Positions 6,343-9,829 of a DNA stretch of 9,829 nucleotides are shown one piece after another; within the stretch, counting starts at the first letter, position 1, and each line of letters opens with the position of its first letter. The notes below the pieces were generated by a model, which saw nothing but the letters and a program-made list of their open reading frames with translations, made no database searches and was not told where the DNA came from. The stretch is from Methylobacteriaceae bacterium. Its GTDB lineage: Bacteria; Pseudomonadota; Alphaproteobacteria; Rhizobiales; Beijerinckiaceae. The DNA is taken from assembly GCA_031272615.1 (NCBI GenBank), contig JAISTL010000232.1, forward strand, positions 1 to 9,829, read 5' to 3'. The position numbers were made by a program, and so were the translations under genes.

Positions 6343-7479
6343 TCAACGGCGGAACGGTTCAAAGGTGTGGTTGACGATATGCCAGCCGCCGTCAATGCCA
6401 TGGTAGGGCGCGTATTCAGGCGGAATGGGGAAGGGAGCGCATTCGATGACGGCCTGGATGGCATCATCCATCAGACGCCGGTCAGCGGGCGTTTCCAGCG
6501 CCATTTCCGGAGCCGGCTGCGGCCGGCGCGCCAGTGAGCCGTCCGGGTTGAGATAGATGATGACATGCACGGGTTTGTCGGCGCCGTAGGGAGCGCAGCG
6601 CTGCAGGCGGCTTTGAATGATATAGACCACATCATTGAGCCAACCGGCGCTGAGGCGGGGACCGGCGCCCTCGGGAGAGCCCAATGACCGGGCTGCTGAA
6701 CGCGGCTGCTCGCGGCGCGGCTGCGGCGCGTTGAGAAGCTCGTCGACGCCGCTCAACAGCGGGTCCTTGGGTTTATTGGGCAAAGGTTTCGGCGCCGGAG
6801 TCGTCTTGGGGCTCAGGCGCGGTTTGCCCGGTGGAATCGGCGCGCGCTCGGGTAACGGAATCGGCGTCGGTTCCGGCTTGGGCGTCGCCGGCGGAGGTGT
6901 GGGCGTCGCCGGTATGGGTGTGGGCGTTGCCGGTGGTGTCGGAACGGGTGAGCGCGCGGGAGCGGGCGTCGCCGATGCTTCGAGCGTGACGGCGGGGCTT
7001 TCATCGGGCGGCGGTATGACGGGCTCGGGAGCCGGGGGCGGTGTATCGGGCGGCGCTGGTTCCGGCGCCGGAGGCGTTTCGGGTTCGGGAACCACCGGCG
7101 GCTGTCGCTCGGGTGGAGGCGGCGCTTCCTCCGGTGGTGCCGGAGGCGGCGGTGGTTCGTCCGGCGGGGTTTCTTCCGGTGGTTCAGGCGGAGACGGCGG
7201 CTCGTTTGCCGGCGCCGCGTGAACGGGAGGCAGCGGCGCCTGCTGGGGAACCTGCTCCTGAACCGTCTTCTCCTCAGGCGAACCTTCGGAGACGAGGCCG
7301 AGCTGCTCCGGCGAGATATACTCGAACGGCACCGCCGCATCGGTCTCGAGGGCTTTGGGCGGCGGCATGAACCCGAGCCACAGCACCGCGCCGATGAGCA
7401 GCGTGTGCAGCGCCGCGGACACATAATATCCCGGCGGCACCCGTTTCAGCATCGTCCGGAACTTCCCAGCGTTCCACAC
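6343..7479 (-). CDS. tolA: TolA-type envelope protein with long proline-rich linker
   Basis: Inner-membrane-anchored rod that couples the TolQR proton motor to TolB/Pal. It has 378 residues: a short cytoplasmic start, one membrane helix (about 17-38, SAALHTLLIGAVLWLGF), a very proline-rich span (about 78-240, with PPEPPEE, PPPP and TPTP runs) and a folded C-terminal TolA/TonB-like domain (about 275-378) holding DVVYIIQSRLQRC, VHVIIYLNPDGSL and AIQAVIECAPF. Cys295 and Cys347 could form the disulphide known from TolA C-terminal domains. The linker differs from the Ala/Lys-rich helical linker of enterobacterial TolA. The start at 7479 is GTG, with AAAGG about 10 nt upstream and 14 nt after tolR; ATG at 7452 (codon 10) with GGGAA upstream is an alternative. 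The call rests on position in tolQRAB plus domain order, since sequence conservation of TolA is low. Confidence 0.88.
   Translation of the reverse strand: MWNAGKFRTMLKRVPPGYYVSAALHTLLIGAVLWLGFMPPPKALETDAAVPFEYISPEQLGLVSEGSPEEKTVQEQVPQQAPLPPVHAAPANEPPSPPEPPEETPPDEPPPPPAPPEEAPPPPERQPPVVPEPETPPAPEPAPPDTPPPAPEPVIPPPDESPAVTLEASATPAPARSPVPTPPATPTPIPATPTPPPATPKPEPTPIPLPERAPIPPGKPRLSPKTTPAPKPLPNKPKDPLLSGVDELLNAPQPRREQPRSAARSLGSPEGAGPRLSAGWLNDVVYIIQSRLQRCAPYGADKPVHVIIYLNPDGSLARRPQPAPEMALETPADRRLMDDAIQAVIECAPFPIPPEYAPYHGIDGGWHIVNHTFEPFRR
6881..6942 (-). repeat. 21-bp imperfect tandem repeat inside tolA linker
   Basis: Three consecutive copies of a roughly 21-bp unit (starting at 6881, 6902 and 6923, each beginning GGCGT(C/T)GCCGG on the plus strand). 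They encode successive PTPxPAT heptapeptides (about residues 182-200) of TolA. The unit is a whole number of codons, so slippage here would lengthen or shorten the linker without breaking the frame. Confidence 0.7.
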
Positions 7480-7493
7480 CGCTCACACGCCTT

Positions 7494-7913
7494 TCACTTG
7501 CTTTGTTCGGACAGTAACGAGAGTTTGCGGAAGCCCGCCCGGTTGACGGCGGCGACGACCTGCATCACCCGTTCATAATTCAGGGTTTTATCGCCGCGCA
7601 CCACGACGACTTCTTCGCTGCTCCCGGCGGCGGCCTTGAGCTTGTCGGGGAAATCGGCGTCGGTGGTCGCGTCGCCGTTGATGAACACCTGGCCGGACGC
7701 GTTGATTTCAACGGTCAGCGGTTTACTGTCAAATTGAATCGGCGCCGAATTGGCTTTGGGCAGGTCCAGCGGCACGCCGCCGCTCATCAACGGCGCCGTC
7801 ACCATGAAAATCACCAGCAGCACCAGCATGACGTCGATGAACGGAGTCATGTTGATCTCGTTCATGGGAACACGCTTCTGTCCGCGTCTTCTCCGGCCTG
7901 TTTGTAACGCCAT
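7494..7913 (-). CDS. tolR: TolR, ExbD/TolR-family proton-channel protein
   Basis: 139-residue inner-membrane protein that, with TolQ, forms the proton-driven motor of the Tol system. It has a basic N-terminus (TGRRRRGQKR), then MNEINMTPFIDVMLVLLVIFMVTAP (residues 17-41), the single membrane helix of the family. Asp27 in TPFIDVMLVLL is the proton-carrying residue of ExbD/TolR proteins. The periplasmic domain (about 45-135) ends with YERVMQVVAAVNRAGFRKLSL, matching the usual VMxxLxxAGxxxVxL pattern. Length is normal. ATG at 7913 has GAAGGA 9-10 nt upstream. It starts 12 nt after tolQ and ends 14 nt before tolA, so translation is probably coupled. Confidence 0.97.
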   Translation of the reverse strand: MALQTGRRRRGQKRVPMNEINMTPFIDVMLVLLVIFMVTAPLMSGGVPLDLPKANSAPIQFDSKPLTVEINASGQVFINGDATTDADFPDKLKAAAGSSEEVVVVRGDKTLNYERVMQVVAAVNRAGFRKLSLLSEQSK

Positions 7914-7925
7914 CGTTTCAATCCT

Positions 7926-8636
7926 TCAAGCCGGGCGCGCCATGCGTTCGTCAATCTGACGGGAGAGAATCGCCGAAAACTCGTCGCCGAAGGTCTCGAG
8001 CCGTGTCTGGAATTTACCCACCTGCGCCTGCAGGCGGTTGAAGGCCAGAACCGCAGGAATGGCGGCGAACAATCCCATGGCCGTGGCGAACAACGCCTCG
8101 GCGATGCCCGGCGCCACCACCGCCAGGCTGGTATCCCGGGAGGCGGCGATGGACGTGAAAGCCACCATGATGCCCCAAACCGTGCCGAACAGCCCGATAT
8201 ACGGCCCGGCCGAGCCGATGGAGGCCAGAACCAGCAGGCCGCCCTCCAAGCGTTCGACCTCCCGTTGAATCGCGACGTCAATCACCTTGTCGATGCGCCG
8301 CGCCAGGCCCTGCAGGGTGCGGCCATCCCCGGCGAAAGAACGTTTCCATTCCCGCATGGCCGTCACGAACACCGAGGCCAGCCCCACCGGCGTGCGGTGC
8401 TCCAACACCGAATAGAGCTCCTCCAGGGATTTGCCGGACCAGAAGATATCCTCGAAGCGGTCAAACGCCTGGGCGGTGCGCGAAAACAACAGCGTTTTGT
8501 TGATGATGATGGCCCAGCACCAGAAGGAGGCCAGCAGCAGGCCGAGCATCACCAGTTTGACGACAATATGGGCTTGCCAGAACAGGCTCCACAGGGACAT
8601 ATCATGCACGGCAAGGACGGCATCGGCAGAGGGCAT
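7926..8636 (-). CDS. tolQ: TolQ, ExbB/TolQ-family proton-channel protein
   Basis: 236-residue three-helix inner-membrane protein, the main stator-like subunit of the Tol motor. Membrane helices lie at about 24-46, 137-163 and 177-199. The family signature GPYIGLFGTVWGIMVAF (144-160) is in the second helix, and APGIAEALFATAMGLFAAIPA (175-195) is in the third, both typical of TolQ rather than MotA. The cytoplasmic loop (about 50-130) has the expected length. ATG at 8636 is preceded by GAGG 6 nt away and is preferred over the TTG one codon upstream. It is the first gene of tolQRA; a terminator separates it from rpmF, so its promoter should lie in 8640-8752, but I find no convincing pair of hexamers there. 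ybgC, often found just upstream, is absent. Confidence 0.97.
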   Translation of the reverse strand: MPSADAVLAVHDMSLWSLFWQAHIVVKLVMLGLLLASFWCWAIIINKTLLFSRTAQAFDRFEDIFWSGKSLEELYSVLEHRTPVGLASVFVTAMREWKRSFAGDGRTLQGLARRIDKVIDVAIQREVERLEGGLLVLASIGSAGPYIGLFGTVWGIMVAFTSIAASRDTSLAVVAPGIAEALFATAMGLFAAIPAVLAFNRLQAQVGKFQTRLETFGDEFSAILSRQIDERMARPA

Positions 8637-8719
8637 CAAAAACCTCGCGGAATATCAGGATGAAAACGAAAAACGGGCGGTGCACCGTATGACCGTTCTT
8701 TTTGTCGAATTTTTGACGG

Positions 8720-8743
8720 CCGACGGAGTCCGACTCCGGTCGG
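8720..8743. other. Hairpin between rpmF terminator and tolQ
   Basis: CCGACGGAGT (8720-8729), loop CCG, then ACTCCGGTCGG (8733-8743): ten base pairs with one bulged G. No T-tract follows on either strand, so it is not a classical terminator. It lies where the tolQ promoter or leader should be and could be a protein site (GGAGTC/GACTCC palindrome) or an RNA stem. Confidence 0.5.
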
Positions 8744-8752
8744 GACTCAGTG

Positions 8753-8785
8753 AAAAAGGCCCCTTCCCGAAAGAGGAAGGAGCCT
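8753..8785 (-). terminator. Rho-independent terminator of rpmF
   Basis: Read on the minus strand: AGGCTCCTTCC (8785-8775), a 7-nt loop, GGAAGGGGCCT (8767-8757), then T-run to 8753. The stem is 11 bp with a single G-U pair. It is 60 nt beyond the rpmF stop and separates rpmF from tolQ. Confidence 0.88.
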
Positions 8786-8810
8786 CTTGAAAACTCGCGG
8801 GGACGCGGAC

Positions 8811-8837
8811 GGGAAGGCGCGGATGCGCATCCTTCCC
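8811..8837 (-). other. Stem-loop just after rpmF, able to compete with the terminator
   Basis: Minus strand GGGAAGG, 13-base loop containing the palindrome ATGCGCAT, then CCTTCCC, beginning 8 nt after the rpmF stop. Its arms share GGAAGG/CCTTCC with the terminator stem, so alternative pairing between the two hairpins is possible. It may simply stabilise the mRNA end. Confidence 0.45.
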
Positions 8838-8844
8838 GGTGCGG

Positions 8845-9033
8845 TTACTCGGTTTCGCTCTTGACCTTGAGCACCTGGCGACCGTTGTACATGCCGGTTT
8901 TCAGGTCAATATGGTGCGGGCGGCGATATTCGCCGGAGCTCTTGTCTTCGACATAGGTCGGCGCCTTCAGGGCGTCCGCCGACCGCCGAAACCCCCGTTT
9001 CATCGGGGACGTCCTTCTCTTGGGAACGGCCAT
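8845..9033 (-). CDS. rpmF: 50S ribosomal protein L32
   Basis: Small basic protein of the large ribosomal subunit. The 62 residues have the usual length and match L32 throughout: [18 protein letters not shown] at the start, [20 protein letters not shown] in the middle and [19 protein letters not shown] near the end. The [10 protein letters not shown] and [13 protein letters not shown] wording is that of alphaproteobacterial L32, and the zinc-binding cysteines present in some L32 proteins are absent. The frame is open 16 codons further, but the conserved MAVPK start at 9033, with GGAG about 9 nt upstream, is clearly the real one. Its own terminator follows. The plsX/fabH genes that accompany rpmF in many proteobacteria are not downstream here; tolQ is. 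Confidence 0.98.
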   Translation of the reverse strand: MAVPKRRTSPMKRGFRRSADALKAPTYVEDKSSGEYRRPHHIDLKTGMYNGRQVLKVKSETE

Positions 9034-9403
9034 AGTCACTTCTCCACTTGGCAGCACCCGTCTTGAAGGCGCGCCGAACAATCACAACGTGCCGGGTATC
9101 GGTCCACTTCCCGGAGCGAAAACACCGTACATTTCAAAGCTATTTGCGTTTCGCGGTCACGCCGCCGCGGCTGCGGCGACCGGTTGCCGAAACGGCTCTT
9201 GAGCCGCGCCTTATACAGGGTGTTTGCGGTTCTGGCTAGTAGTAATCCCAAAAAAAGCGAAATTGCCGCGGCGTCTTCCCCGAACAACACTCCGGATAAA
9301 TTTATTTCAATCGTCCGCCAAGCTTTCTCATCCGGCGTGCGTCTTATGGGCAGAACGGGAATGAAGACCGTTTCCGACAACCCCTTTACCACGGAGCATT
9401 CAC
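9034..9403. other. Divergent intergenic region between rpmF and a membrane-protein gene
   Basis: 370 bases without a credible gene. From left to right it holds the rpmF ribosome site, a GC-rich hairpin (CGCCGC 9160-9165 with GCGGCG 9173-9178), a CGGCTC-TT-GAGCCG hairpin (9193-9206), a minus-strand promoter candidate (9210-9238), and an AT-rich stretch (about 9240-9310) that probably contains the plus-strand promoter, though I cannot pick out clear hexamers. No tRNA or small-RNA gene is recognisable. Confidence 0.7.
9210..9238 (-). promoter_or_regulatory. Candidate rpmF promoter
   Basis: Minus strand TAGCCA (4/6), 17-base spacer, TATAAG (5/6). Transcription would begin near 9203 and give rpmF a leader of about 170 nt containing the two GC-rich hairpins at 9193-9206 and 9160-9178. 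It is the best pair I find upstream of rpmF. Confidence 0.4.
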
Positions 9404-9829
9404 ATGACTGACGAGAACACCAACCATCCCAACCAGACCGAAACCACCCCAACCAACGAAACCACCGCAACCAGCGCAACCAACGCCGGAACCGGGTCTC
9501 ATCAAAGCATTCACCCGCAAAAGCAACGGCATAGCCGCCTGTTCGGCACCGTTGCCGTTTGCGCCCTGCTGGCCGTCGGCGGCGTTGTGGTGATGCGCTA
9601 TTCCGGCTCCGAGCTTTCGAACACGTTCTATTATGTCGGTGCGAACATGAGCTCCAACCGAGGCCTCGGCTACGCCCCGTCTTACAGCAGCGAGACGCGC
9701 AGCTCCCATACCGCTCCGTCGGCCCGCTCGGCCCCGGCCATGTCTGCGCCGCAGCCTGCCGCGCGTCAATGGGAACGGATTGAGATGGCCGAACTCGCCC
9801 CGGCCCGGGAGACCGCCCGGGAAATGGCC
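9404..9829 (+). CDS. Unrecognised single-pass membrane protein, 3' end beyond window
   Basis: I do not recognise this gene. The 142 visible codons run open to the right edge. ATG at 9404 has GGAG about 8 nt upstream (9393-9396). Residues 1-33 are low-complexity and hydrophilic, rich in Thr, Asn and Ala with several TxTxxT and ATxAT steps. A basic stretch follows (HPQKQRHSR, 37-45), then one membrane helix at about 46-64 (LFGTVAVCALLAVGGVVVM). By the positive-inside rule the N-terminus is cytoplasmic and the rest is outside. Residues 82-122 are rich in Ser, Ala and Pro, like a flexible spacer, and a more charged, possibly helical part begins at about 123 (WERIEMAELAPARETAREMA). Divergent from rpmF. 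It could be an envelope or cell-division protein, but nothing in the visible part names a function. Confidence 0.7.
   Translation, partial: MTDENTNHPNQTETTPTNETTATSATNAGTGSHQSIHPQKQRHSRLFGTVAVCALLAVGGVVVMRYSGSELSNTFYYVGANMSSNRGLGYAPSYSSETRSSHTAPSARSAPAMSAPQPAARQWERIEMAELAPARETAREMA

Noticed and set aside
6881..6942. CRISPR-like array or intergenic repeat
   Set aside because: The three units are adjacent without spacers and are in-frame heptapeptide codons of tolA.
6635..7222. A glycine/serine-rich plus-strand frame resembling a PE_PGRS-like or cell-wall protein
   Set aside because: It is the reverse complement of proline-rich tolA codons (CCx read as xGG), so the Gly-rich pattern is an artefact.
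6813..7424. An Arg/Pro-rich minus-strand frame that looks like a nucleic-acid-binding protein
   Set aside because: It is the shifted frame of the same tolA linker and starts inside the tolA membrane segment.
9184..9411. A small plus-strand frame overlapping the start of the membrane-protein gene
   Set aside because: No good ribosome site, no recognisable motifs, and it covers the likely promoter region of both divergent genes.
9036..9479. A 147-codon minus-strand frame upstream of rpmF with a Trp-rich start
   Set aside because: It is antisense to the start of the 9404 gene, has no ribosome site and no conserved features. The repeated Trp/Gly comes from reversing the Thr/Asn-rich codons.

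Overview
The window reads as G+C-rich chromosomal DNA of a Gram-negative bacterium, most likely an alphaproteobacterium. The evidence is a complete Tol envelope cluster (tolQ-tolR-tolA-tolB), a 62-residue ribosomal protein L32 of alphaproteobacterial type, and strongly G/C-biased third codon positions. I cannot place it below class. I see no insertion sequence, integrase, CRISPR array, tRNA or rRNA.

Layout, left to right. (1) Bases 1-1746, minus strand: a DeoR/GlpR-type repressor followed 42 nt later by an SMP-30/gluconolactonase-type lactonase that runs off the left edge. (2) Bases 1747-2171: a 425-base divergent control region with one strong minus-strand promoter, weaker candidates on both strands, an 11-bp perfect direct repeat and an inverted repeat. 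(3) Bases 2172-4721, plus strand: an FAD-linked oxidase of the GlcD/alkyl-DHAP-synthase type and a two-[4Fe-4S] partner protein, closed by a hairpin terminator. (4) Bases 4808-8636, minus strand: tolB, tolA, tolR and tolQ (transcribed tolQ to tolB), converging on the oxidase operon. (5) Bases 8845-9033, minus strand: rpmF with its own terminator. (6) Bases 9404-9829, plus strand: the start of an unrecognised single-pass membrane protein, cut by the right edge.

How the genes fit together. The left half looks like a small regulated catabolic locus: a sugar- or polyol-sensing DeoR repressor, a lactonase, and a flavin dehydrogenase that would pass electrons to an iron-sulphur subunit. A plausible scheme is oxidation of a sugar, polyol or hydroxy acid coupled to lactone opening, but the substrate cannot be read from the sequence. 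The right half is housekeeping: the TolQRA motor complex and periplasmic TolB keep the outer membrane attached during division. Neither pal/ybgF nor ybgC, the usual partners of tol clusters, is present here.

The most unusual feature is in the Fe-S partner (3615-4721). Its N-terminal half keeps both ferredoxin-type CxxCxxCxxxC clusters. Its C-terminal half still aligns with the CCG (HdrB/GlcF-type) domain, but every cluster-binding cysteine has been replaced. This would be a redox partner that has kept the fold but lost the non-cubane cluster.
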